A stretch of 64,000 nucleotides of DNA from JAUVKT01 sp942491535 (GCA_942491535.1 CALOBV010000024.1:1-64000), one strand, 5' to 3'. Counted from the first letter of the stretch, positions 18,214 to 28,348 are shown. The notes: generated by a model from the letters alone, not told the origin. Numbers and translations: made by a program.

Positions 18214-20081
18214 TAACTATCTATTTTGTCGTTGGTACTGATATCATCTTGTAAGTCCAGAATGCGGTTCCATCCTGAGTTAGCAGATATATCAACCTCG
18301 ATAGTCATATTTCTGGTTCCATCTCCGGCAACAGTAAACTCTGTAATAGTATATGTAATGTCATCCGGAGCTGTCGCACCGACTGATAATTCACCACCAT
18401 TATATGCCTTCGCATGTGCAAGGAAAGCACCCTGACCAATAACTTTTACAATATTAGGTGTCGTAACCTCCCATGTATAAGTACCGCTTCCATCATGAGG
18501 AGCTACTGGTGTATCACAACCATCTGCTGCTGCTCCCTGCCATGTTTCAACGAAGGTACTTCCACCTTGATCATAAGTAAACGTACCATCGTCAACGAAG
18601 GTATATACGTCATCAAAAAGGCATGCTCTGGTTGTAGTAGCATCGTCCAGGCTGCTTGACCACCATGATATATTTCCCGATCCTGGTCCAACACCCATTG
18701 CCTGAGCAACCGGTGCCAGCGTCCAATCTCCTTCTAGGTCAGCACTGGTAATATCAACAGGACAATTTTCGCAGCTATTCCAGCAATATGGTCCAACGGT
18801 CATATCATTATTACCCACTGTCAGAGCTCGGTTTACAGTAGTTCCTGTTGTAATTGTGCATGTGCTTCCGTCTGTTAATGCTTCCTGATCGGCCCAGTTA
18901 TCGGCTGAAAACTTATATTCATACTCACCCGGAGCTAATTCAAGTGTAACTTCCCAGATTCCGTCTCCATTGTCATCAGTCATAGCGTTACAATTCCCGC
19001 ACCAGTTATTAAATGTACCGTTTACTTCTGGAACTGTTGCCGTACCTGTATATCCGTTAAAGTTCAACTTAAATGTAACATTAACTTTTTCTACAGCCGG
19101 ACATTCATCAATAACAATAACGTCGTTAGGGCTATCATAACTTACAAGCGTAGAGATCCAGTATGCAGTTGTCTCTCCTGAAGCTGCATCAACAACAGAT
19201 GTCTCAAGAACAAGTGTATCTACGCCATTATCAGCGTCTACCAATTTAGTTACTTTGTACACAACTGTAGCCTGAGGTTCTGTAACTTCACCTGTGGTAC
19301 CAACTTTGGATAAACCAACAAATCCACCTGTTACAGTTAAAGTCTGAGCCGTAGGATCATATACAAAATTATTCGTTCCTGAGTCCCATCCGGAAAGGTC
19401 CTGACCGTCTTTGCCAGTCCAGTTCCCTGCAACAGTTGCATCGAAGTTCCCAACCATAGCATCTGGCCAAACCCCACCTTCAGCCCAGAAGTCACCATTG
19501 TTTTCAAAATCAAATGTTCCATCAGTATTAAAAGTCCACACATCGTCAAAGATTGTATAACGAACACAGAGAGGATCGTAGTCATGCTGACCTCCAAAGG
19601 CCCACCAGATATCATTTCTGGCAGCAGGAACAATCATATAAGGATAAACACCTGTAGAAACATCAGCTATCAGTTGCCATTCCTTACCATTATCACCTAT
19701 CAGAGCTCTTTGAGCTGCAAGCGGATCAACAATATTTACTTCCCTGGTAATTTCAGCTGTTCCACCATCACCCGTTGCAACTAATTTCACAACATACGTT
19801 CCGGCTGCTGCATATGTATGCACAGGATTCTCCTCTGTTGAAGTATCCATATCACCGAAATCCCACGAATATGAAGTAGCATGTTCTGAGTAATTTGTGA
19901 AAGCGACTTCCAGGAAGTCAGTGTCATCTATTGCAAACTGGAAACTTGCAATAACCTCAGGAGGTTCAGGATCGTCCTTCTTGCAGGAAGAAACTACCGC
20001 CAATGAAAAGATCAAAATAATTGATAATAGCGACCAAGAGAATTTTCCTAAGCCACTATTCTTTGCTTTTAACGAAGCCAT
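18213..20081 (-). CDS. Surface glycan-binding lipoprotein with PKD domain
   Basis: A 622-residue lipoprotein (Cys33 in VVSSCKKDD). A PKD domain (about 40-117) contains the SYSWDFGD and HTYAAAGTY hallmarks. A middle section (about 330-405) reads as an early-set E/CBM48-like beta sandwich (NGTFNNWCG, DGIWEVTLELAPGEYEYKF). Two further similar segments at about 120-300 and 450-610 each carry an aromatic GGQHD or ISWWSS stretch and a WTFN-type DDVYTFV strand and may be repeated carbohydrate-binding modules. No catalytic motif is seen. First gene of the GH16 operon, so it probably holds beta-glucan at the cell surface next to the SusC/D complex. Confidence 0.78.
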   Translation of the reverse strand: MASLKAKNSGLGKFSWSLLSIILIFSLAVVSSCKKDDPEPPEVIASFQFAIDDTDFLEVAFTNYSEHATSYSWDFGDMDTSTEENPVHTYAAAGTYVVKLVATGDGGTAEITREVNIVDPLAAQRALIGDNGKEWQLIADVSTGVYPYMIVPAARNDIWWAFGGQHDYDPLCVRYTIFDDVWTFNTDGTFDFENNGDFWAEGGVWPDAMVGNFDATVAGNWTGKDGQDLSGWDSGTNNFVYDPTAQTLTVTGGFVGLSKVGTTGEVTEPQATVVYKVTKLVDADNGVDTLVLETSVVDAASGETTAYWISTLVSYDSPNDVIVIDECPAVEKVNVTFKLNFNGYTGTATVPEVNGTFNNWCGNCNAMTDDNGDGIWEVTLELAPGEYEYKFSADNWADQEALTDGSTCTITTGTTVNRALTVGNNDMTVGPYCWNSCENCPVDITSADLEGDWTLAPVAQAMGVGPGSGNISWWSSSLDDATTTRACLFDDVYTFVDDGTFTYDQGGSTFVETWQGAAADGCDTPVAPHDGSGTYTWEVTTPNIVKVIGQGAFLAHAKAYNGGELSVGATAPDDITYTITEFTVAGDGTRNMTIEVDISANSGWNRILDLQDDISTNDKIDS

Positions 20082-20192
20082 AATAATTTGTTTTGGTTAG
20101 TATTCTAAATTTTTAATAATATTTGGTCTGATATCCACAGGGCTAATTAACAAAGATTGATAATGTAAATCAAAATATCATACACAACAATA

Positions 20193-20234
20193 CTACATCA
20201 CTATGCATAATAATACTACATCAAAAACACATCA
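20193..20234. promoter_or_regulatory. ACATCA direct-repeat array, probable PUL regulator site 1
   Basis: ACATCA half-sites start at 20195, 20218 and 20229, 23 and 11 bases apart, in the gap between the divergent regulator and surface-protein genes. The 19-base stretch at 20216-20234 is identical at 18 positions to 28225-28243 upstream of the susC-like gene. Confidence 0.6.
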
Positions 20235-20273
20235 AAAAAAATAAATTCGAGCTAAGAGATAGATTATTAGAAG

Positions 20274-20306
20274 TTTGTAGTATTTTTATTTAATATTTGA
20301 ATTTTG
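20274..20306 (+). promoter_or_regulatory. Candidate promoter of the PUL regulator
   Basis: TTTG at 20274-20277 and GAATTTTG at 20299-20306 are spaced 21 bases apart, an approximate match to the Bacteroidota -33/-7 boxes (TTTG, TAnnTTTG; first T of the -7 box differs). The start codon lies 31 bases downstream. Confidence 0.35.
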
Positions 20307-20337
20307 CAGTTAACCCAACAAGTATTTTCTCAACAGC

Positions 20338-23268
20338 ATGTATTCCAATACAAAATATCTAAATAAAATCATTCTTATAAGCCTTATAATATCAATTACT
20401 GATATAGCTTATTGTCAACCCGGTGCCGATTATATGCTTGGATTACCCTTTTCAAAATACATAAGTTCATCTGAGTATAATTCAGGAATGCTAAATTCTT
20501 CAATTACACAGGATAAAAGGGGGTTCATGTATTTTGCAAACAACTTTGGGCTTCTTGAATTTGACGGAAATACCTGGAGAACGTACCCGGTGCGGGACGG
20601 GTCAAAGGTCAGGGATCTGGCACTTGACCCTGGTGGCAAAATATATGTTGGGGCGCAGGGTGATTTTGGTTATTTTCTACCTGACAGTACAGGTTTGCTT
20701 ACATATAACTCTTTATCGTCTGACCTGCCTGATGATTGCAGAAATTTCGATGATGTCTGGAAAGTTTTTATAGGGAAAGATGAAATATTCTTCTGTACAC
20801 AAAATAAGATTTACATCTTTAAGGAGGACCTTATTGCAGGAGTAATAGATATTGAGCCAACAACTAACTTCTTCTTTCTTAACAATATGGTTTACATGCA
20901 GATGCAGGATGGAGGATTATATTCCCTCGACAATGAAAATCTTTATAAAGTAATTGATCCCGTTCTTCTACCGGGTTATAATATTGTTTCAATCCTGCCT
21001 GTGCCCGACAACAAGTTTATCCTAATTACCTCAGGTAATGGCTTATTGGATATGAACGGGAAAAGACTTTATACATCAATAAATTCTTACCAGGAACTAA
21101 GGGATGCAACGATTAACGTTGCCATAAGGTTGCATAATGGAAATATTGCTCTCGGAACTCAAAATAATGGTCTTATCATCTTTAATGACCGGGGCAACCC
21201 TATAGTTCACCTTACCAAAGGTTCGGGACTGGAGAACAGGGTGGTACGAACAATGTTTGAAGACAGGCATGGTAATTTGTGGCTGGGTCATAATAATGGA
21301 GTATCTAATATAGAACTGAGCAGCCCTTTCTCATATATTAATGAAGATTCGGGTCTGCCCGGGTCAGGATATGATGCTTTCAACTCCGGTGATAATTTAT
21401 TTTTAGCTACAAATAATGGTCTTTTCAGGGGGTCGCTGTCGCGATCCGATCTCAGGTTCAGCTTAATCCCAAATTCCGAAGGTCAGGCCTACTCAATTAA
21501 TGAACAGAATGGCAGTCTTTTAATGGGACATCATAACGGGAGTTACGAGATAACAAATAACGAAGTATCCTTATTAAACAGAGGTACGGGCACATGGACC
21601 TTTATAAACCTGCCTGAAGACAAGGTTAACATGATAGGTGGAACTTATACAGGCCTGGAACTATATAGACTATATGGTTCAGCCTGGAAGTTTATCACCC
21701 CGATTGATGGGTTTTCAGAATCATCGAGAGTTATGGAATATGATACTTATGGTAACATATGGATGACACACGGGTATAAGGGTGTGTATCGACTTAAACT
21801 GAGTGATGACCACAGGAGTATAATTGAAGCAAAATTTTTTGGAACCGATGACGGCTTACCAAGCCAGGCACTGACTAATGTTTATAAGATTGAGAATGAA
21901 CTCGTCTTTACTACTTTAGAGGGACCGTATATTTTTGACTATTCTACAGAAAAATTTAAGCCTGAACCTGTCTTATCCCGTTACGAAGAATTAAATAAAC
22001 CATTAAATTTCCTTGTAAATGACGCAAAGCTTAATATTTATTTCCTGAGCAGGGATGGTCTTGGTTTATTAAAAAAACAAATAGATGGTTCATACCTGCC
22101 TGAGATTGATGTTTTCAACAAAATTACAAGTTTTCTAAATGATGATCTTGAAGATATTTCGGTAATTAATTCCAATACTGTTCTCTTTGGGGCCAAGGAG
22201 GGTTTTATTGTTTATAATCCACAGAATCCTTTCCCGGCAGACAATGAGTTTAATACATATATCAGAAGTGTAACAGTATCTTCAAGAGCAGATTCCGTGA
22301 TCTTCTCGGGCTCATTTGTAGAGGATAACCAGGTTGTCGCGTCTCAACCAGCAAGTAGTATACCCCTGTTACCCTATAAATATAACTCAGTAATATTTAC
22401 ATACAGTGCCAATTTTATGGTTGATTTTGATCGTACAATGTACCAGCATATGCTGGAAGGGTTTGAAGACCACTGGAGCGGCTGGCATTCGCAACCAGAA
22501 ACCTCCTACACCAACCTTAGGAAGGGAGACTACACATTCAGGGTAAGGGCAAAAAATATTTACAACATCGAGAGCATTGAATCCAGCTACAAATTTTCTG
22601 TATCCGCGCCATGGTATTTTTCCAAAATAGCATATGCGACATACCTGGCTGTTTTTATAACCTTATTCTGGCTTATTATAAGGTATATTGATCAGAAGTA
22701 CAGTAAGTCAAAAATGGATTTTGAGAGGATCAAACAAAACGAAGTAGATGAAATAAGTGGCAAGCTGGATGACCTAACCCAGGAAAAGAAAGTAGAGATA
22801 GAAAGACTTGAATCAGAGAAATTGCAATCAGAAATTGAATATAAAAATACTGAACTGGCTTCTATAACAATGAACCTGTTAAATAAAAACATATTCATTG
22901 CCCAGATAAAAAGCAACCTGACCTCCATCACAAAGAAAAGTAAGTCTGATGAGGTAAGGGATGAACTTGCCAGAATAAAGAAAGAGATTGATAGAAATAT
23001 ATCTTATGACGAAGACTGGGACCAGTTCACCTTCCATTTTAACAGTGTACACGGAGATTTCTCAAAAAGACTAACAAAAGATTATGAAAACCTGAGTGCC
23101 CAGGACCTGAGATTATGTTCCTACCTAAGGTTAAATCTTTCTACAAAGGAGATTGCCCATCTATTAAATATCTCTGTCAGAGGTGTTGAGATAAGCCGCT
23201 ACCGCTTAAGAAAGAAATTGAAACTGGACAGGAACGAAAACCTTGCAGAGTTTATTCTGAACTATTAA
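20338..23268 (+). CDS. PUL sensor-regulator: periplasmic propeller, Y_Y_Y domain, LuxR-type HTH
   Basis: A 976-residue transmembrane one-component regulator. After a signal peptide (about 1-28) comes a periplasmic two-component-type propeller with repeated GNLWLGHNNGV and GNIWMTHGYKG blades, then a triple-tyrosine (Y_Y_Y) domain at about 679-740 (WSGWHSQPETSYTNLRKGDYTFRV is split across it). One membrane helix lies near 762-782, followed by a coiled coil and a LuxR-type helix-turn-helix at about 919-963 (LSTKEIAHLLNIS). It has no kinase or receiver domain, unlike HTCS regulators. It sits inside the glucan locus and probably senses released oligosaccharides to activate both flanking operons. 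Confidence 0.88.
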   Translation: MYSNTKYLNKIILISLIISITDIAYCQPGADYMLGLPFSKYISSSEYNSGMLNSSITQDKRGFMYFANNFGLLEFDGNTWRTYPVRDGSKVRDLALDPGGKIYVGAQGDFGYFLPDSTGLLTYNSLSSDLPDDCRNFDDVWKVFIGKDEIFFCTQNKIYIFKEDLIAGVIDIEPTTNFFFLNNMVYMQMQDGGLYSLDNENLYKVIDPVLLPGYNIVSILPVPDNKFILITSGNGLLDMNGKRLYTSINSYQELRDATINVAIRLHNGNIALGTQNNGLIIFNDRGNPIVHLTKGSGLENRVVRTMFEDRHGNLWLGHNNGVSNIELSSPFSYINEDSGLPGSGYDAFNSGDNLFLATNNGLFRGSLSRSDLRFSLIPNSEGQAYSINEQNGSLLMGHHNGSYEITNNEVSLLNRGTGTWTFINLPEDKVNMIGGTYTGLELYRLYGSAWKFITPIDGFSESSRVMEYDTYGNIWMTHGYKGVYRLKLSDDHRSIIEAKFFGTDDGLPSQALTNVYKIENELVFTTLEGPYIFDYSTEKFKPEPVLSRYEELNKPLNFLVNDAKLNIYFLSRDGLGLLKKQIDGSYLPEIDVFNKITSFLNDDLEDISVINSNTVLFGAKEGFIVYNPQNPFPADNEFNTYIRSVTVSSRADSVIFSGSFVEDNQVVASQPASSIPLLPYKYNSVIFTYSANFMVDFDRTMYQHMLEGFEDHWSGWHSQPETSYTNLRKGDYTFRVRAKNIYNIESIESSYKFSVSAPWYFSKIAYATYLAVFITLFWLIIRYIDQKYSKSKMDFERIKQNEVDEISGKLDDLTQEKKVEIERLESEKLQSEIEYKNTELASITMNLLNKNIFIAQIKSNLTSITKKSKSDEVRDELARIKKEIDRNISYDEDWDQFTFHFNSVHGDFSKRLTKDYENLSAQDLRLCSYLRLNLSTKEIAHLLNISVRGVEISRYRLRKKLKLDRNENLAEFILNY

Positions 23269-23293
23269 AAAAAGGGCCCTTACCGAGCCCCTT
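23264..23293 (-). terminator. Terminator of the susCD-like operon
   Basis: Between the convergent regulator and susD-like genes, aaggg and cccct(t) arms can pair; read on the minus strand the stem ends in seven T residues. The stem is short and imperfect. Confidence 0.45.
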
Positions 23294-23323
23294 CTATTCT
23301 GCTACTATATCTACTGGAACTAA

Positions 23324-24871
23324 CTATAAATATCCTTCATTCTGAATAAATGTTCCACCGGACAGATCAATCTCAACCTGTGGTATTGGAAGGAAGCCTT
23401 TCGTTGCCGGATCAAAGGTAACATCAAAAATAGACTGGTCCCCTTCAAAATTGGGTCCTCGTTCGCCAATCATTGTTAATTCCTGACCGGCATAAGTCAT
23501 ACCCCTCCTTATTACGTCAAAATACCTTATTCCTTCAAGTGCCAGCTCAAGTCTTCTCTCATTGTAAATATTATCAAGGCTTACAGGAATACTTGTTAAT
23601 CCTACCCTGTCTCTAACCCTGTCGAGGTAGGTCTGTGCATTAGCACTACCCAGTTCAGCTGCCATTAAAAGGACATCTGAAAATCTTATTACCCTGTAAT
23701 TGCATGTCCTGTTATGTTCAAACTGACCATCTGCTCCCCAGTGCTCAGCATCCGATGTGTATTTCCTTGAAAAATATCCAGTATGTTGATATCCCTTAAC
23801 CAGTGCTCCATCTAAATCCGCCTCACGCAATATTGTAGCTGAGAATCGGGGATCACCGGTCATAGCATCCACGAGGCTCTGTGTTACCGGAGCATAACTC
23901 CAACCCCTGTTCCAGTTAGTAGAACCTGTAACTCTTGGTCCCTGCATCTGTGCTGCAAGATTACCCTCTCCACCAATAGTATAGTTCCAGTCCCACCATG
24001 GTGGGGAATCTCCATGAGAAATCTCAAAGATAGATTCTATACCGAATTCATACGCTGACCTGAAGTTATTACTATAATCTTCAAGCAAATCATGTCCGCT
24101 GTTATTAATTACATCTTCGAGGTATTCGAGAGCTTTCACATCATCAACGGTTGTAGTACCTGCCTCCAGGTCCTGCCCGTAAACACCATTATAAAACAAA
24201 TAAGTACGCCCAAGCAGCGATTCTGCAGCCCACCTGGTTATCCTACCCAGTTCATTCGGTGGTAGTTCGGTAGGTAAATCCGGTATTGCGTCTACCAGAT
24301 CAAGGGCTATCTGGTCGTAAACTTCTTTTGGCGTATTCTGAGTTTGGTTATACTCACTCGGCCCCTTTATGGTTTCTGTCAGAAGGGGAACGTTTTCATA
24401 ATACCTAACAAGCTCAAGATGGAAATATGCCCTGAGGAATTTACACTCAGCAACAACCCTGTCTTTAAATTCATCGCTTGCATCAATATCATTAATCCTT
24501 TCCAGCAAAAGATTGGCCCTGTAAATACCTATATAATTCCTGGCCCAGATGCTGTGTACCATCTCATTAGTTGATTTTGTTTTGAAATTGTTGATTTCGT
24601 CCGGCACCTTACCTTCATTAGCGTCAGCTCCTCCTCCATATGCATCGTCTGAAAGTACATCTGATATCATCTGAAATGGAGCCCATGCCTTAACAGACTG
24701 ATATTGAAGCACATCGTATACGGCTACCAGTGCCTGCACGGCATCTTCCTCTGTTTCATAAAAATTAGATGACACCTGTACGTCTAGTGGCTGCCTATCG
24801 AGAAAATCTTCAGAGCATCCAAAAAGAACAGGAAGTAATAATGTGATAAGATATATAATTTTATTTTTCAT
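23324..24871 (-). CDS. SusD/RagB-family glycan-binding outer membrane lipoprotein
   Basis: A 515-residue lipoprotein (Cys19, LLPVLFGCSEDFLD). The N-terminal SusD-like part has the FLDRQPLDV start, YETEEDAVQALVAVYD and IYRANLLLERI tetratricopeptide helices; the C-terminal RagB/SusD part ends in RRLELALEGIRYFDVIRRG and FLPIPQVEIDLSGG, which are close to family consensus. SusD proteins form the lid of a SusC channel and bind the oligosaccharide at the surface. It is 20 bases behind the SusC-like gene in the same operon. Confidence 0.95.
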   Translation of the reverse strand: MKNKIIYLITLLLPVLFGCSEDFLDRQPLDVQVSSNFYETEEDAVQALVAVYDVLQYQSVKAWAPFQMISDVLSDDAYGGGADANEGKVPDEINNFKTKSTNEMVHSIWARNYIGIYRANLLLERINDIDASDEFKDRVVAECKFLRAYFHLELVRYYENVPLLTETIKGPSEYNQTQNTPKEVYDQIALDLVDAIPDLPTELPPNELGRITRWAAESLLGRTYLFYNGVYGQDLEAGTTTVDDVKALEYLEDVINNSGHDLLEDYSNNFRSAYEFGIESIFEISHGDSPPWWDWNYTIGGEGNLAAQMQGPRVTGSTNWNRGWSYAPVTQSLVDAMTGDPRFSATILREADLDGALVKGYQHTGYFSRKYTSDAEHWGADGQFEHNRTCNYRVIRFSDVLLMAAELGSANAQTYLDRVRDRVGLTSIPVSLDNIYNERRLELALEGIRYFDVIRRGMTYAGQELTMIGERGPNFEGDQSIFDVTFDPATKGFLPIPQVEIDLSGGTFIQNEGYL

Positions 24872-24891
24872 GATTTCCTGATTTTCAATAA

Positions 24892-27800
24892 TTAAAACTT
24901 AACTGAAGTACCAAACCTGAATGTTCTTGATTGAGGATATACTCCCCTGTCTATTCCTATATCGGTAGAAGACATCGCCCCAATCTCAGGATCAGCACCT
25001 GAATAAGCAGAAATTGTTAAGAGGTTCTCTGCTGAAAAATAAATCCTCAGATTTTTAGCACCTATTTTACTTATTATTGGTAAAGGAAGGTTATATCCAA
25101 GCTGCATATTCTTGACTCTTACATAACTCCCATCCTCAATATAGAGATCTGAAATTCTATTATTGTTATTGGTATCAATCCATGTAAACCTGGGTTGTGT
25201 ATTACTTGTTCCTTCGCCTGTCCACCTGTCGAGGATATCAACCGACCTGTTAGTATACCTCAGGTCGCGCCTCTGCATACCATTAAAAATATCATTTCCC
25301 AGTGAGCTATTGATAAGTAATGAAAAATCAAAGCCCTTATATTCAAGCGATGCATTTAAACCAATTATCCAGTCTGGAGTGGGATTACCAATCAGAGTTC
25401 TGTCATTCTCATTTATAACACCGTCTTCATTGTAATCAACGAATATCACATCTCCTGGTAAAGCACTCGGTTGTAAAACCTCTCCCTCCTTATTTATATG
25501 GCGGAAAATCTCATCCTGGTTCTGGAAAATACCATCTGTTTTATAACCCCAGAAATATCCTATTGGCAATCCTTCTTCTATACGGGTTACAAATCCTGAA
25601 GTTGCCCATGTTGCTCCTGGCAAAACCTTATCATCATTCCCTATATGAGTAACCGTATTTTTATTCTTGGAAATATTAAAACCAACAGAATAATTAAAAA
25701 TACCTGTGTTGTTTCTCCAGTTCAGACCAAATTCTAATCCCCTGTTTTCGACGCTTCCAACATTTGCCACAGGAGGATCGTTACCGACATGAGCTGGTAT
25801 AGGAATGGTTTCAAGCAAACCTTTTGTAGTTTTAATATAGTAATCAATTACCCCGGTAAGTCTGTTGCTAAAAAATCCAAAATCAGTTCCGATATCCAGC
25901 TGTACAGACTCTTCCCAGTGTACATCAGCATTCTCAATATACGATGGAGAGGCACCAACAGCATATCCTCCCCCGAAAGTATATCCCCTGACTGAATTAT
26001 TAATAGTAGAAATAAACCTGTAATTACCTATCTCCTGGTTTCCGTTTACTCCCCACGAGGCCCTCAGCTTAAGAAAACTGACACTTCCAACATCTCTCAG
26101 GAAATATTCATCACTAATTACCCAGCCCAGCCCGACTGAAGGGAAAACACCATACCTGTTGTTCAAACCAAATTTAGAAGAACCATCCCTTCTGACAATC
26201 GCAGTAAACAAATACCTGTCCTTATAATCATAAGTAAGCCTGGCAAATTGAGAGTAAAGGGCAGAAGAATATGCCCCTCCTGCTGCCTGGTCAACTGTAT
26301 CAATTGCCATATTCAGGTAAACATTATTAGGATCATTTACAGGCACGTCAGCATTCCAGCCCGAAAGGTTCTCAAATTTAGTCTCACTCGCAGTAATACC
26401 TACCAGACCTCCTATATTATGATCCCCAATCTTCTTTTCATAAGAAACAGTGTTCTCCCATTGCCATGTTGAATATCTGTCAATAGCTTTGCTAACCGAA
26501 GTTTTGTCTGTATTAAGCTGAGCACCATTTAAATAGAATAGGGGCCTGAAACTATCGCTGAGGACATATGCAAGATCTATTCCATAATTTGATCTTATCC
26601 TCAGTCCTTCAATCGGCTGCAATTCTCCATAGAAATTACCAACTAATTTATCTACCCTTGTTTCAGCATTCTCATTATAAATCAGGGCAAGTGGGTTTAC
26701 AACTTCGGCCCCCACATATTCAGAAATACCGAATACATCTCCATTATCATTGACTATCACCGGCTGATTTGAATAAGGTGGAAGAGCTAAAATTGATGGA
26801 TCAGTCTCATATATTGGAGTGAGGGGATCCAGGTTTAAAGCACTGCTGTATGCCCCGTTAAAAGATTGGTTACTCCCGATGCCCCTTCTTATTATATGCG
26901 TATATGCAATGTTATTCCCGAAAGTGAACATGGAATTTACCTTGTGTACAGAATTAATCCTGGCGGTTAACCTTTCAAACTGTGATTTATCCCCACCAAT
27001 TATTCCCTCCTGTGAAAACGATGAAATTGAGGATGAGAATGTAGATCTTTCATTGCCCCCCGATACGGAGAGTTGATGTTCTGAAATCGGCGCATTTTTC
27101 TGGAACAGAGCATCCTGCCAGTTAGTATTATGGGTCGGGATCTCATTTAAATCAAAGGGTTCGGTCAAACCGGCATTCCTGGCTCCTTCATTCATAATCA
27201 TTCTATAATCCTCTGCATTCAGGCGCTCCAGTTTCTTCCATGGGTTTTGAATACCATAATAACCATTATAAGTAACACTCAATTCTCCCGATTCTCCAGA
27301 TCTGGTTGTGATCAGCACAACTCCGTTTGCAGCCCTGGCACCATAAATTGCTGCCGAAGCAGCATCTTTAAGAACATCTATAGAAACTATGTCCCCGGGA
27401 TTTAAATAGTCGATTCCTCCTACAGCCATTCCATCAACAACATATAGTGGCTCGGAATTACCGGTTGTACCCGCACCCCGAATCCTAACCGTTGGTGCTT
27501 CTCCGGGTTGCCCCGAAAGGCTTGTAACCTGAACACCAGCAGTACGGCCCTGTAAGGCCTGCTCCACCCTCAGAACCGGTGTGGAAGAAATCTCCTCGGA
27601 AGACAAACTCGATATAGCACCTGTAACAACTTTTTTCTTTTGTGTACCGTATCCGATTACAACCACTTCATCAAGCTCTGTAAGCGAAGGCCTCAGGTTA
27701 ACATCAATTACTGACCTTCCGTTTATTTCTACCTCGAATGCCTCATACCCTACAAATGAAACAATAATAATCGCATCATTTGCTGTTAAATTGAGCGTAT

Positions 27801-27987
27801 ACCTTCCATCCAGGTCGGTCGCCGCACCATTAGTTGTACCCTTTACCAGGACAGTTGCTCCTGGTATGGGCTCACCTGTTACATCATCTTTTACAACACC
27901 ACTAATTGAAGATGTTTGGCCAAACACTCCAGCTGATATCAACATTATTGATGCTGCTGTAAGAAGTTTGAATAGACTTTTAATCAT
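24892..27987 (-). CDS. SusC/RagA-family TonB-dependent glycan importer
   Basis: A 1031-residue outer-membrane receptor. Signal peptide about 1-23; carboxypeptidase-regulatory-like domain about 25-110 (SGVVKDDVTGEPIPGATVLVKG); a TonB-box-like DEVVVIGYGTQKK; plug domain about 118-228 ending in IYGARAANGVVLITT; then a 22-strand barrel to the terminal aromatic SRTFRFGTSVKF. It imports glucan oligosaccharides with energy from TonB-ExbBD. A -7-like TATTTTTG on the minus strand at 28084-28091 suggests a start of transcription near 28077. First gene of the susCD-like operon. Confidence 0.96.
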   Translation of the reverse strand: MIKSLFKLLTAASIMLISAGVFGQTSSISGVVKDDVTGEPIPGATVLVKGTTNGAATDLDGRYTLNLTANDAIIIVSFVGYEAFEVEINGRSVIDVNLRPSLTELDEVVVIGYGTQKKKVVTGAISSLSSEEISSTPVLRVEQALQGRTAGVQVTSLSGQPGEAPTVRIRGAGTTGNSEPLYVVDGMAVGGIDYLNPGDIVSIDVLKDAASAAIYGARAANGVVLITTRSGESGELSVTYNGYYGIQNPWKKLERLNAEDYRMIMNEGARNAGLTEPFDLNEIPTHNTNWQDALFQKNAPISEHQLSVSGGNERSTFSSSISSFSQEGIIGGDKSQFERLTARINSVHKVNSMFTFGNNIAYTHIIRRGIGSNQSFNGAYSSALNLDPLTPIYETDPSILALPPYSNQPVIVNDNGDVFGISEYVGAEVVNPLALIYNENAETRVDKLVGNFYGELQPIEGLRIRSNYGIDLAYVLSDSFRPLFYLNGAQLNTDKTSVSKAIDRYSTWQWENTVSYEKKIGDHNIGGLVGITASETKFENLSGWNADVPVNDPNNVYLNMAIDTVDQAAGGAYSSALYSQFARLTYDYKDRYLFTAIVRRDGSSKFGLNNRYGVFPSVGLGWVISDEYFLRDVGSVSFLKLRASWGVNGNQEIGNYRFISTINNSVRGYTFGGGYAVGASPSYIENADVHWEESVQLDIGTDFGFFSNRLTGVIDYYIKTTKGLLETIPIPAHVGNDPPVANVGSVENRGLEFGLNWRNNTGIFNYSVGFNISKNKNTVTHIGNDDKVLPGATWATSGFVTRIEEGLPIGYFWGYKTDGIFQNQDEIFRHINKEGEVLQPSALPGDVIFVDYNEDGVINENDRTLIGNPTPDWIIGLNASLEYKGFDFSLLINSSLGNDIFNGMQRRDLRYTNRSVDILDRWTGEGTSNTQPRFTWIDTNNNNRISDLYIEDGSYVRVKNMQLGYNLPLPIISKIGAKNLRIYFSAENLLTISAYSGADPEIGAMSSTDIGIDRGVYPQSRTFRFGTSVKF

Positions 27988-28003
27988 AAGATATTATTTT
28001 TAA

Positions 28004-28348
28004 AATTTATTCTTCTGTCAGGCTGCATGTAAGTAATCCGGAGCCTAAACAGAGTTTATTCATAAATTATCATTTCGAATTGCCAAAAATATAATATTTT
28101 CTTTCACACAAGACCCTATGCATATTCATCACATTGGAGTAAATAACTGCACCAAAAATAGAACTTTAGAGAAAACATGTCAATTATATATGTACATCAA
28201 TAGTACATCATTTAATATCTCAAGCTACATCAAAAACTCATCATATATATTATTGCAAAAAGTAAGCTAAATTTAATGTCAAATCCGTGCACCATATTTC
28301 TGTGCCGAACGAATATAAATATTTAACTTCCAGCAAAATTGTAAGAAA
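28004..28348. other. Divergent intergenic region upstream of susC-like and mscS-like genes
   Basis: A 345-base AT-rich gap with no convincing gene. It holds the leader and candidate -7 box of the susC-like gene (28084-28091, minus strand) and the ACATCA repeat array at 28194-28243. Nothing clear is seen for the mscS-like promoter. Confidence 0.6.
28194..28243. promoter_or_regulatory. ACATCA direct-repeat array, probable PUL regulator site 2
   Basis: ACATCA starts at 28194, 28205 and 28227 and TCATCA at 28238, so spacings are 11, 22 and 11 bases, one or two helical turns. The array lies about 105-165 bases upstream of the predicted susC-like transcription start. It matches the array at 20193-20234. 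Confidence 0.62.

Noticed and set aside
18414..18709. Short plus- and minus-strand frames inside the surface-binding gene
   Set aside because: They overlap the conserved surface lipoprotein frame and encode low-complexity or Cys-rich shadows.
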